A stretch of 31,743 nucleotides of DNA from Promethearchaeota archaeon (lineage in GTDB: Archaea; Asgardarchaeota; Lokiarchaeia; Sigynarchaeales; SOKP01): positions 1-31,743 of the forward strand of contig JAEOTV010000250.1 of the NCBI GenBank assembly GCA_016839635.1, read 5' to 3'. Positions 23,088 to 31,404 of this stretch are shown here, piece by piece. A program made the position numbers and the translations under genes. The notes below the pieces were generated by a model. The model did no database searches. It saw nothing but the letters and a program-made list of their open reading frames with translations, and was not told where the DNA came from. Positions within the stretch are counted from its first letter, which is position 1, and each line of letters opens with the position of its first letter.

Positions 23088-25304
23088 ATGGAACCTCTTG
23101 AAATCGTTTTTATGATATTACTTAACGCTCTTCCAATAGTAATCCTAATTATTCCCTTATTCTTCATATGGAAAAAAACTATTGGTAAACTATATTTAAG
23201 AATAATTCTAGGTATTACAGTATTTTATGCGATCTATTGGATTCTCCCAATAATATTTCAAGTTGGACAAACACCTGATGAATTATCAGTACCTCCTGCA
23301 GAGGAAGGTAATATTGCTTATGGTGTAGCATATATCTTTACACACTTAGGCTCATTAATAACACAGTTTTTCTCATACCCATTAATTACACTACCATTCA
23401 TATTTTTAGTAGCTCCTTTCATTTCAATAATTCTTTTATGGAACAGGTTAAGAAAAGAAGAGGGTTCTTTAAAATCAAATTTAGATCAAATAAGTTACGA
23501 AATAAAAGAAAGTCCCTTAGAACTAACTAAAAAAGCCTTAATCAGAAATAACTGGTCTCGTGAAAAACAAATTCTGAAATTAATGATTGTTTTACTCCCA
23601 ATATCACTTTATCTAATGCAGGTTATCCTTCAAATTTCTGGTTTAACAGAGGAAACATTAACTTCGGGGACAACCGCTTTAGGATGGTTTTTAGAAATAT
23701 TATTTGTATATTTAGCGATCTTTATTTTTAGTATTGAAATACTTTTTTCCAGCCAAGTTGCTTTAAAAGGGAGATTTTTTGGTGAACAAATAAGGGAACA
23801 AACTTATAAAAGTCTGTATACGATAGGAACACCAATGTCAATCTTCTCTATTATATTATTCGCATTATTATATCAAGAATCAATCTCTATAATAATTTAT
23901 TTTTTTGCGTATTTTATAATGGCTTCAGTTATATTTATTTTGTTTATTGATATCTTTGAGCCAATTTCCATTTTAATTTTCGTCAAAATAATTAATTGGT
24001 GGAAAAATAGAAAGATAAAGAAAGTAAAAACTCAAAATTTCTACTATATGTTAATCTTTGGGGCTTTAGCACTAGTAACCTACTTTATTCTAAACTTAGT
24101 TTTAACTAGTTTTGTGTATACTCCTCTTTTTGGTGAACCAGGATCACTAGAAGAATTAGCAATATATAATGCCGGGGGATATGCAACTACTGATCCAAGT
24201 TTCTCTTTAATTCTTCAATACGATCTCCTAATTATCTACGGAATTATCATAACAGAAATTATCCCTGCTTTGATTATGACGTTATTTCTCGCTTATGGAT
24301 TAAAATTCTTAAGAAGTAAAGGATTAGGTATATCTATTTATTTGCCAGTAATTATTATTCTCTCAATTATAATTATTCTTGGGAGTGGAAACATTTATTG
24401 GTTAACCGGAAAAACTAGTTATACTAGAGTCTTTGGTTTTGATTTCTATACCTTAAGATCAGCAAGTTTAGTAGCTGATTTAACAGATTTCTTGTATATA
24501 TTAGCGGCACCATACTTATATACGCGCTACATCTTTAATATAATACTCTGGAGTCTTATATTCTTCTATTTTAGAAAGAAATTTAAAGTAAAAAATATCA
24601 CTCTAGATGAAGAACATATAAAGAAAATTATATATTCTACCGTTAAAGATTTTCCAATTTATGACGATTACGCTAAAAATGAAGAGGAATATTTAATTTC
24701 TAGGCGTGAAGATATTGAATTAGAATATCTTGATAAAGAGCGAGAAGAAATAAAAAACATCATGCAAAAAATAGAAGATGACATATTGCTTGAAGAATTA
24801 AAACCTGTTGATGAAAACGAGATGAAACGGTTTTACTTTACACTAAGATATCTTTATAAAAACAATCTAGTAAATATATTAAAACCGGAAGTAAGTTATG
24901 TGTTTGAACCAGTTGAAAAACAAGGCCTTTATATTATTTATGATGATGGACGAGGAGTATATAATTATGCATTTAAAAGAGATGCAGAACAAGACCCTGG
25001 ATTAGTCTCTGGAATGTTTTCTGCTATTACTTCCTTTATTAAGGAAATGACAAGATCTACTGAAGCTTTAAAAAAAATTGATCATGGGGATATCACCATT
25101 CTGCTAGAATATGGAAATCGCATATTTGGGGCTTTATTTATTAAAGGAAATCAATCCACTGAAGTTAGAACACCTTTAAAAGAATTTGTCAAAAAATTTG
25201 AAAATCAATATATGGATGTATTAAAAGACTGGACTGGAGCTCTTTCTCTATTTAAAAAAGAGGTTAATGACAGACTTGTAGAAGATATTTTTAAAGAAGA
25301 ATAA
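23088..25304 (+). CDS. Polytopic membrane protein with C-terminal longin-like domain
   Basis: A 738-residue protein. Residues 1 to about 510 hold roughly eleven or twelve membrane helices, with a charged cytosolic loop near 115-165 (LDQISYEIKESPLELT). A charged linker follows (about 515-600, rich in E, D and K). The C-terminal soluble domain (about 600-738) begins with a GLYIIYDDGRGVYNYAF strand pair, then a helix LVSGMFSAITSFIKEM, strands DITILLEYGNRIFGALFI and a long FVKKFENQYMDVLKDW helix. This is the longin/roadblock-like arrangement seen on other archaeal membrane proteins. GTG 23079 is part of the ribosome-binding core GTGAT, so ATG 23088 is the start. It may link a membrane process to small GTPases; this is inference. 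Confidence 0.8.
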   Translation: MEPLEIVFMILLNALPIVILIIPLFFIWKKTIGKLYLRIILGITVFYAIYWILPIIFQVGQTPDELSVPPAEEGNIAYGVAYIFTHLGSLITQFFSYPLITLPFIFLVAPFISIILLWNRLRKEEGSLKSNLDQISYEIKESPLELTKKALIRNNWSREKQILKLMIVLLPISLYLMQVILQISGLTEETLTSGTTALGWFLEILFVYLAIFIFSIEILFSSQVALKGRFFGEQIREQTYKSLYTIGTPMSIFSIILFALLYQESISIIIYFFAYFIMASVIFILFIDIFEPISILIFVKIINWWKNRKIKKVKTQNFYYMLIFGALALVTYFILNLVLTSFVYTPLFGEPGSLEELAIYNAGGYATTDPSFSLILQYDLLIIYGIIITEIIPALIMTLFLAYGLKFLRSKGLGISIYLPVIIILSIIIILGSGNIYWLTGKTSYTRVFGFDFYTLRSASLVADLTDFLYILAAPYLYTRYIFNIILWSLIFFYFRKKFKVKNITLDEEHIKKIIYSTVKDFPIYDDYAKNEEEYLISRREDIELEYLDKEREEIKNIMQKIEDDILLEELKPVDENEMKRFYFTLRYLYKNNLVNILKPEVSYVFEPVEKQGLYIIYDDGRGVYNYAFKRDAEQDPGLVSGMFSAITSFIKEMTRSTEALKKIDHGDITILLEYGNRIFGALFIKGNQSTEVRTPLKEFVKKFENQYMDVLKDWTGALSLFKKEVNDRLVEDIFKEE

Positions 25305-25307
25305 AAC

Positions 25308-25324
25308 TTTTTTTTATTTTTTTT
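25308..25324 (+). terminator. Double T8 terminator after the membrane-longin gene
   Basis: Two runs of eight T separated by one A begin four bases after the stop codon, immediately before the end of the converging gene at 25334. Confidence 0.6.
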
Positions 25325-25333
25325 CAATTTATT

Positions 25334-25795
25334 CTAATCTCCGAATACTGATCTTATACGATCCTCAATTTTTAATTTTAAATCTCCGAGAATTTCATCA
25401 ATTCGAAACCCAAAGTCTTTAAAATATTTAGATTTTTTTTTAAAAATATCATTAAGAGGATAGCGATTGAGAAATTGTATTATCATTTCCTTAAGATGTT
25501 GTTTCACAAATTTGTGATCTGTTCCTTTTTCAATAATTGCAAATGATAATAATGGCTGAGTATTTTTTTCTTCACTACCGGGCAATTCAACCATTTTGAA
25601 GTAACATACAATTTCAAAGTTCAAAAGAGATATGACATTAATTTTATCACCAAAAACTTCTGTAAAACAGCTTTTCAATCCACTCAAAAATTTTGCGCGT
25701 ATATCCGGATCTAATATGTTATCTGAAGCTGAATAATACTTGATTTCAACTAAATTTTTCATACCAAGGTTAATTCCGACTTCTAAAACTGCCAT
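25334..25795 (-). CDS. Small longin-like domain protein, paralogue-like to 4727-5182
   Basis: A 153-residue soluble protein with the layout of the 4727-5182 protein: an N-terminal strand (LEVGINLGMKNLVEIKYYS), helix DIRAKFLSGLKSCFTEVF, strands FEIVCYFKMVEL and PLLSFAIIEKG, then long helices ending KYFKDFGFRIDEILGDLKLKIEDRIRSVFG. The shared end pattern F-x-x-F-x-x-x-ID-x-I-x-G and I-x-x-(K/R)-(L/I)-R stands out. No enzyme motif is seen. It follows the WD40-TIR gene after 110 bases on the same strand, so it may be part of that transcript. Fold by pattern only; a GTPase-adaptor role is possible. Confidence 0.5.
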   Translation of the reverse strand: MAVLEVGINLGMKNLVEIKYYSASDNILDPDIRAKFLSGLKSCFTEVFGDKINVISLLNFEIVCYFKMVELPGSEEKNTQPLLSFAIIEKGTDHKFVKQHLKEMIIQFLNRYPLNDIFKKKSKYFKDFGFRIDEILGDLKLKIEDRIRSVFGD

Positions 25796-25905
25796 TTCTC
25801 AAAATTGATTAAATTTTTTATTATTTTTTTTTAACCCATCATCTATAATATTTTTAATTAATATAAGGAATTGGCTTTCAATAATATAATTCTATTATCA
25901 AGATT

Positions 25906-27309
25906 CTATTTCCTTATGCTTTTTACCTTTTTTTGTATCAGAAGATACAAATCTTCTATAAAACTTTTCAAATCCTCTTGTTCGAAACGAATTCCTAATT
26001 TTGTCGTTAATAATGGAGGAATTTCTTCTTCATTTTCAAAAACAGGGACTATTTTTTTCTTCATTTTATGGGCAGCCATCCATTCTGTTCGAACAGCATC
26101 AGATTCATTCGCAGTTTTAGAACAAAATACCAATACTACATCAGCTATAGCTAAATTATCATTCATATAAACATAAATATCATCTTCCATGTCTTCTTCC
26201 CAATATAACACTTTGTCAATATCTGGATAATTAAGATTTAATAATTTCGCCACACCAGGAATATCAAACTTTTTTGATTCTGCTGTTGCATAACTAATAA
26301 AAATAGTCAATTTTTTTGAATCTGCATCAATTAAATCTGTAATATGTTCTTCAGGATGCAACCCTGATTTCAAGTCTAAACACTCATTACATGGATCCCA
26401 GACTCTAACTATCCCGTTGTAATCTCCAGTCACAACAAGATGAGAATTTGGTATAAATTTTACACATTGAACATAATTGTCATGTAGAAATGGACCATAA
26501 TTAGAGCCATCATTTAAATTCCAAACAATTAGTGATTTATCACCAGATCCTGATGCTACAAATTTCCTGTCATCCGAAAATGCTACAGAATTTATCCCAC
26601 CCTTATGAGCTTTTAGTGTTTTAATTAAACTTTGATTTTCCAAACTCCATATTTTAATTGTCTGATCATAAGAACCGGACACAAGATATTCTCCTTTTGA
26701 GCATATTGCAATTGCTCTGACTGTAAATTTATGACCTTCCAGAGAAAATGAAGGTTCTTTATCACCCCATTTCCACACTTTAATACTTTTTTCACCACTT
26801 GTAGCAATCATCTTACCATCAGGAGAAACAGCTACAGAGTTAATACTAAATTTATGACCTTCTAAAGTCCTTAATAGATTTTTATTATACCAATTCCAAA
26901 TTTTAGCAGTCTTATCTTCAGAAATACTAATTATATATTTATTATTAGGTGTCATTAAAACTCCAAAGATTGCTCCATCATGACCGGTAAAATTCCTTAA
27001 CATATTACCTGTTTCTAATTTCCATAATTTTACTGTTTTATCTTCAGAACCTGTCACGACTTTGCTTCCATCTGAAGAAATATTCACCGCAGTCACTTCT
27101 TGTTCATGGCCTTCAAGAGTATGGAACGATTCACCTGTCTCGAGCTCCCAAACCTTTATAGTTTTGTCAAAAGACCCTGTTATAACATATTTTCTATCTG
27201 GTGTTATAGCAAGAGAATATATAGTTTCTCTATGTGGTCTGTATTCTTGTAATAAACCTTTAATTTTAGGCCTCTCTTTTTTAGGAACACTGTAATTTAA
27301 CTGCCCCAT
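25906..27309 (-). CDS. WD40 propeller fused to a C-terminal TIR domain
   Basis: A 467-residue soluble fusion. Residues about 26-305 form seven WD40 repeats, each with a GH-type start and a closing (I/V)-K-(V/I)-W: repeats end near 54, 96, 138, 179, 221, 263 and 304. Residues about 334-460 are a TIR domain: box 1 IFISYATAES at 336-345, an acidic segment WEEDMEDD, the strand ADVVLVFCSKT and helix VRTEWMAAHK. Glu409 there sits where TIR NADases have their catalytic glutamate. TIR domains consume NAD or make nucleotide signals, or act as adaptors; the propeller probably senses or binds a partner. The start 27309 is 25 bases after the RNase J-like stop, so they share a transcript. Confidence 0.95.
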   Translation of the reverse strand: MGQLNYSVPKKERPKIKGLLQEYRPHRETIYSLAITPDRKYVITGSFDKTIKVWELETGESFHTLEGHEQEVTAVNISSDGSKVVTGSEDKTVKLWKLETGNMLRNFTGHDGAIFGVLMTPNNKYIISISEDKTAKIWNWYNKNLLRTLEGHKFSINSVAVSPDGKMIATSGEKSIKVWKWGDKEPSFSLEGHKFTVRAIAICSKGEYLVSGSYDQTIKIWSLENQSLIKTLKAHKGGINSVAFSDDRKFVASGSGDKSLIVWNLNDGSNYGPFLHDNYVQCVKFIPNSHLVVTGDYNGIVRVWDPCNECLDLKSGLHPEEHITDLIDADSKKLTIFISYATAESKKFDIPGVAKLLNLNYPDIDKVLYWEEDMEDDIYVYMNDNLAIADVVLVFCSKTANESDAVRTEWMAAHKMKKKIVPVFENEEEIPPLLTTKLGIRFEQEDLKSFIEDLYLLIQKKVKSIRK

Positions 27310-27334
27310 TTTATATACCCATAGTAATTTTTAT

Positions 27335-28918
27335 TTAGAAAATATATTTTTTTTGTTTTTCAGGCAAAATTATCTCTCCTGATAAACCAAATTCTTCAAA
27401 TGTTTCTGGATGTTCAGTATGGATTGGTATTATATTATCAGCATCAATTTTTTGAAGCGCATCTATTAAATCATCAACATTGCAATGTCCAGAAGAATGA
27501 ATAGTCTCAGTTTTTAAAATTCCAAATCGTTTTAACCATGCATCTAGTTTATCTTCTTTAATCTCCATCTCCTCAGTAAAAGGATCAGTTGTAGAATTTA
27601 TATATATTACACTATTTCGCTCTAGATTTAAATCAATTAATTCTCCTAGCATATAGTAATCCAAATAAATAAGATATCTTTCAGGTTCATTTTGTATGTC
27701 TTTATAAGTTATGTAGTCGACATTATCAAAAACTACTTTCTGGTATCCCTTGTAATCCATATTTTCATATCTACCCCATCCTTTTCTTGGTAAATATATT
27801 TTAAAGTATTCATCACTAAATTCAGGAAAATTATAATCAGAATAAAAATCTTGAATTACTTTTTCATCCATATTATCTAGTTTTGATCTAAAGCTATCTA
27901 TCAAAAGAAAAGTCTTTGGGGTCACCGCAAAAATTCTATCATATTTTCTTGTTAAATTATAATATAGTAATATTCGGTCCAAATTTCTTGTAGGAAAATT
28001 CACGATTAATAAACCAGGATGCCTACGTATCATGTCTCTTGAACGAAATTCTACATCTCCTTCAGTTTGATCTTCACTCCTGTATTTTCCACTATTAAAA
28101 TCCTTAATTTCTGGTATTCTTGTCCCTTCAGTAATTATTGCAATTGGATTAGATTTATGAGCAAATTCTATGAATTTGTCAACCCAATTACTATGAAATC
28201 CATGTCTTCTAAAATCTCCTGTATAAATAATACTTCTACCATTATGCTCTATTATATAAGCACATGCTCCTGGAATAGAATGATCAACTGTATATTGAGT
28301 AATATAAACTTCACCGTGTGATGTTTTGAAAATAGAAGGTTTCTCTTTATCCATTATTTTAATTTCTCTTTTAATTTGATTATCTTTATAATCTGTTTTT
28401 TTAGCACGCTTATATTCTGTCTCTCCTTCTTTATTTTGCTTTTTCTTCGGTACCCGTTTGAAAGCTTCATAGAAGTTAAGAATTTCGGGGATCAAGGAAT
28501 CCACAGAGGTATTAGCCAGATAATCAATAATGGTCTCTGTGACCCAATTCATATAAATTGGTGTTTTCTGCTTTAGAAAGCCAAAAAATTTATAATGGTC
28601 CATATGAGCATGTGTAAGAAAAGCTGCTTCAATTATATTTTTATTAGAGCTAATTATATTGAATGGTTCCTTTTCTAGAACTTTCTCAAATGGTTTAATA
28701 TAATCATTTCTATATAACTCATTTATCGGGGGAATTAACCCTAAATATAAATAATCTATAATTCCATTAAACCTACGTGGGCTTAAAAATTCTGAAAAGT
28801 ATTGACTGCTTTCATTAAATGAAAGGCCAAAATCAAAGAGAAACTTTTTATCCCCAGCGGTTAAAAAAACTTTATTTCCACCAATCTCGTTTATCCCACC
28901 GAATATTTCTATTTCCAT
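27335..28918 (-). CDS. RNase J-like metallo-beta-lactamase/beta-CASP protein
   Basis: A 527-residue MBL-fold protein with a beta-CASP-like middle. Metal motifs: THAHMDH at 102-108 (His103, His105, Asp107, His108), VDHSIPGACAYIIE at 211-224 (His213), YTGDF with Asp235, HSSGH at 474-478, and PIHTEHPE with His500. This order is that of RNase J, a 5' exonuclease/endonuclease of RNA. A lysine-rich insertion (about 155-195, KRVPKKKQNKEG...) departs from standard RNase J, and the C-terminal part is short. It could also be a divergent MBL hydrolase. The start ATG 28918 has GAGAG before it. It is the first gene of the run with WD40-TIR. Confidence 0.85.
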   Translation of the reverse strand: MEIEIFGGINEIGGNKVFLTAGDKKFLFDFGLSFNESSQYFSEFLSPRRFNGIIDYLYLGLIPPINELYRNDYIKPFEKVLEKEPFNIISSNKNIIEAAFLTHAHMDHYKFFGFLKQKTPIYMNWVTETIIDYLANTSVDSLIPEILNFYEAFKRVPKKKQNKEGETEYKRAKKTDYKDNQIKREIKIMDKEKPSIFKTSHGEVYITQYTVDHSIPGACAYIIEHNGRSIIYTGDFRRHGFHSNWVDKFIEFAHKSNPIAIITEGTRIPEIKDFNSGKYRSEDQTEGDVEFRSRDMIRRHPGLLIVNFPTRNLDRILLYYNLTRKYDRIFAVTPKTFLLIDSFRSKLDNMDEKVIQDFYSDYNFPEFSDEYFKIYLPRKGWGRYENMDYKGYQKVVFDNVDYITYKDIQNEPERYLIYLDYYMLGELIDLNLERNSVIYINSTTDPFTEEMEIKEDKLDAWLKRFGILKTETIHSSGHCNVDDLIDALQKIDADNIIPIHTEHPETFEEFGLSGEIILPEKQKKYIF

Positions 28919-29083
28919 TGTAATCTCTCATTAAAAATTTTAGATTTTCGAATAAACTATAAAATAAACCCAATTTTTCACATCTAAAAAAATTTTGGAA
29001 TACCTGTATGTTAATAAGAAAATATCTTATTCAAAAGGCTTACGTATCCTTTATTTCCATTTCCATAACAAAACAGTTTAGAT

Positions 29084-29095
29084 AAAAAAAAAAAA
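29084..29095 (-). terminator. T12 terminator after the 283-residue exported protein gene
   Basis: Twelve T in a row on the minus strand begin 34 bases after the stop of the 29130-29981 gene. It also separates that gene from the RNase J-like/WD40-TIR transcript, whose promoter should lie in 28919-29083. Confidence 0.6.
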
Positions 29096-29129
29096 GTTTT
29101 TAATAAGATTTATAATTGGATTTAGTATT

Positions 29130-29981
29130 TCAGAAATCTATTTGAATCGACCGTGAAACTGAAAATTCATTTAAAATCGCACCAACTTTAAGTCCGAAAA
29201 TCCAACTGTCATGTATAAACTTGGTTTTAACTCCTATAGTGTATGTAATGTATAATCTATGATAATTTTTGTAATATGTTGTAATTATACCTTTAGGGAT
29301 ATCTTGAGTTGGTTGACATAATATAAATAATCCCAGTTCATCATCGTATGTACTTTCTTTATATGTATACTTCCACCAGCGTGAAATACTTGTAGTTCCT
29401 TCAGTAAAGCTATCACCCTGGGGAACTGATTCAGAATAAAGTGTGAATAAAAAGCTAGCGATAATCCCTATATATGGAATTTCTCCTAACAATTCACCGA
29501 TCATAAAATCATATAACCACTCCGCTTCAGCATTACTTTGCCCACCACCAACAGTGACGGATTTTGCTAAGTCTGGAAGAATATCGCCTGAATAAAATGA
29601 TGACTCATATATCCCTGAAAATCTGTCAAATAAAATTTTTTGTAATTTTATTTCGATTTTTGCATACTGGATGTAATACCATTCACTTCTTACATCTTTG
29701 AATATCCACCATGAGTTGTCAGCGTAATAATCTCGATCGGGATTCAAAGCGGTCAGAGCTGAAAATTGCAATTGAAACAGATTGTCATTTGAATTATCAA
29801 ATAGGACAAGTGTTTTATGGGAAATAGCTAAGTCGTCTTTGCTTGAATCATAAGCGTAGGCACCTACCCCTTTATTATATCCTACGATGTCTTGCGCTTT
29901 GACTGTTTGCAATTGTAAAAACAAGATGACAAAAAGCATTAAAACGAGGACATAGTATTTTTTATTAGTTATTTTTTTCAT
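29130..29981 (-). CDS. Exported protein of unknown function
   Basis: A 283-residue protein with a clear signal peptide: basic MKKITNKK, hydrophobic YYVLVLMLFVILFLQL, cleavage likely after VKA before QDIVGYNKG. One further hydrophobic stretch (ELLGEIPYIGIIASFLFTLY at about 168-187) may be a membrane helix or a buried core helix. There is no C-terminal anchor, and the protein ends SRSIQIDF. Aromatic-rich loops (WWKYTY, WYYIQYA) suggest a folded outer domain. No enzyme motif is recognised. It stands alone between a terminator and the 535-base gap; the other exported gene is about 530 bases upstream on the same strand. Confidence 0.78.
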   Translation of the reverse strand: MKKITNKKYYVLVLMLFVILFLQLQTVKAQDIVGYNKGVGAYAYDSSKDDLAISHKTLVLFDNSNDNLFQLQFSALTALNPDRDYYADNSWWIFKDVRSEWYYIQYAKIEIKLQKILFDRFSGIYESSFYSGDILPDLAKSVTVGGGQSNAEAEWLYDFMIGELLGEIPYIGIIASFLFTLYSESVPQGDSFTEGTTSISRWWKYTYKESTYDDELGLFILCQPTQDIPKGIITTYYKNYHRLYITYTIGVKTKFIHDSWIFGLKVGAILNEFSVSRSIQIDF

Positions 29982-30364
29982 TTTTAATACCTAAAGTTTT
30001 AATTTTTGTTCTTAACATTAATTAGCTATAATTACTCCTCTAAATTTTTTATTTAGATGTTATCCATTTTATCCTTATTTAAAAGTAAAAATTGGATTTG
30101 CACACATCTTTATTTTGAATTGTATATAAATCTAACTACTGTCAAGATTTTATAGATGAAAAAATTGACAAATCATAAACAAAGTAGGATACAAAATTTA
30201 ATTGTATTAACTCACTATTATTTAGGTTGATGTAATAGAGGGTTTGGAGCGAAATTTTAATGAAACGCAATAACACCACATCTATTTTTCACCAAATTGG
30301 AAGATTTTTTCAATGAAAAAATTTTCTAGAAAGAAGAAAATAGAGTTTGAGAGTAATAATAAGG

Positions 30365-30372
30365 TTTATATA
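30365..30372 (+). promoter_or_regulatory. Candidate TATA box facing right in the gap
   Basis: TTTATATA lies about 25-35 bases before the G-rich start of the candidate small RNA at 30397-30470. No protein gene is found to its right on the plus strand, so if it is real it should serve an RNA. Confidence 0.3.
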
Positions 30373-30396
30373 TCATATTATCAGCATTAATACTAA

Positions 30397-30470
30397 ATTA
30401 GGGAGAGTAGACGAGATCTAACTTCTCAGCAATATTAATTTCCTAATATTTTTCTTTTCCGTTTTTTTTT
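30397..30470 (+). ncRNA. Candidate small non-coding RNA with hairpin and T9 end
   Basis: After the TATA candidate, a G-rich stretch GGGAGAGTAGACGAGATC stands out in AT-rich DNA. A small GAGA/TCTC hairpin (30413-30427) and a seven-base hairpin AATATTA/TAATATT (30431-30450) follow. The segment ends in T9 (30462-30470). This promoter-hairpin-T-tract order resembles a short transcription unit of about 70 bases. No box C/D, box H/ACA or tRNA signature was found. It could be chance; evidence is structural only. Confidence 0.25.
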
Positions 30471-30498
30471 AAATTTGATTCAACAAAACTTCTTCTTA

Positions 30499-30528
30499 GA
30501 ACTAATTTCAGTCCTCTTAAATTAGTTC
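30499..30528. repeat. Perfect 10-bp hairpin over the stop codon of the 30517 gene
   Basis: GAACTAATTT and AAATTAGTTC flank a ten-base loop. The right arm covers the stop codon of the minus-strand gene that ends at 30517. It could protect the 3' end or help termination. No T tract follows on the minus strand, so a plain intrinsic terminator is unlikely. Confidence 0.45.
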
Positions 30529-31200
30529 CTCATCTTTTTTCAAGACACTATTGAGGTAATCTCGTCTTCTTTGATTCTTTTTTCTTGCTCTAAAATAAAT
30601 TATTGTAACTATTGTTGCTATTGCTCCTAAAGTTATTATGATCCCTATTGCAAGCCCTAAGAATGGGAACAAATCGAAAGTTCTAACAGCTTGGAAACTT
30701 CCAACATTATTAAATTCTGAACTATATAAATGATAGTTAAAATCTACATGAAGTCTAATTGGAAATAAATTGTGTGATACTGGAAAGCAAAAAAGATCAA
30801 ACTCGTAAATTAACACGTAAGATGTTATAAATGGGCTATATTCACTTCTAACAGCAGAAAAATTCTTCTGTATATGTGAATAGGTAAAATTTATATCAAA
30901 CTCGAGATAAGCTTTTAAGCTCGAGATGAAATAATCGTTTAATGTCACGACAAAAGCATTTGACACTAGCTTTTTATGAGTGTTATTATGTTCTTGAAAC
31001 ATTACCCCTATGAACACCCCATAACGTATTGTTCCTCCTCCAAAATAAAATGAAAATGACTCAATTCTTTCATAAATTTTTTGTGGAGCATTTTGATACT
31101 CCTCACGTCTAGCGTATGCTGAAGTGAGGATGATCATACCACTTATATTTGTAAATAGAATCATTGAAATCAAAAAAATAGATTTAAATCTCCCTTTCAT
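30517..31200 (-). CDS. Membrane-anchored exported protein, unknown function
   Basis: A 227-residue type I membrane protein. The signal peptide spans residues 1 to about 29 (basic MKGRFK, hydrophobic SIFLISMILFTNISGMIILTSAYA). An outer domain of about 150 residues follows, rich in aromatic residues and with NNT, NFT and NFS sequons, then a membrane helix (FLGLAIGIIITLGAIATIVTIIYF) and a strongly basic tail (RARKKNQRRR) with an acidic end KKDEELI. Start ATG 31200 has an excellent GGGTGAA site at 31208-31214. No known domain. The general plan matches the 15607-17688 protein, without clear sequence likeness. Confidence 0.82.
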   Translation of the reverse strand: MKGRFKSIFLISMILFTNISGMIILTSAYARREEYQNAPQKIYERIESFSFYFGGGTIRYGVFIGVMFQEHNNTHKKLVSNAFVVTLNDYFISSLKAYLEFDINFTYSHIQKNFSAVRSEYSPFITSYVLIYEFDLFCFPVSHNLFPIRLHVDFNYHLYSSEFNNVGSFQAVRTFDLFPFLGLAIGIIITLGAIATIVTIIYFRARKKNQRRRDYLNSVLKKDEELI

Positions 31201-31404
31201 CTTTTATTTCACCCACTTAGCTATATTAAAAATAACAAATATATCTTCTATTCTGCATATAATCTCAAAAATAAAGATCCAATACTTCTTTAAAAATATT
31301 TTTTTGTTCAGATCTTTGAACATATAGACCTAATATTCAATTTAATAAATTGTGAAAAACACTCACAATCTATTTTATCTATAGGATCAAAAATAGAATA
31401 GAGT

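Larger units (their letters stand above)
29982..30516. other. Long non-coding gap with a possible small RNA on the plus strand
   Basis: This 535-base gap has no convincing protein frame (only one of about 18 codons near 30260). The left part carries the promoter region of the exported protein gene, and 30225-30260 is unusually G-rich (GAGGGTTTGGAGCG). The right part has a plus-strand TATA box, a hairpin and a T9 tract, described separately. Confidence 0.5.

Noticed and set aside
22985..23167. N-terminal extension of the HDAC-fold reading frame (61 residues)
   Set aside because: It overlaps the start of the divergent membrane-protein gene, has no domain character, and ATG 22984 gives the usual family start.
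30255..30320. Short plus-strand frame of about 18 codons after a GGAG sequence
   Set aside because: Too short and without any supporting feature; the composition matches the non-coding gap.
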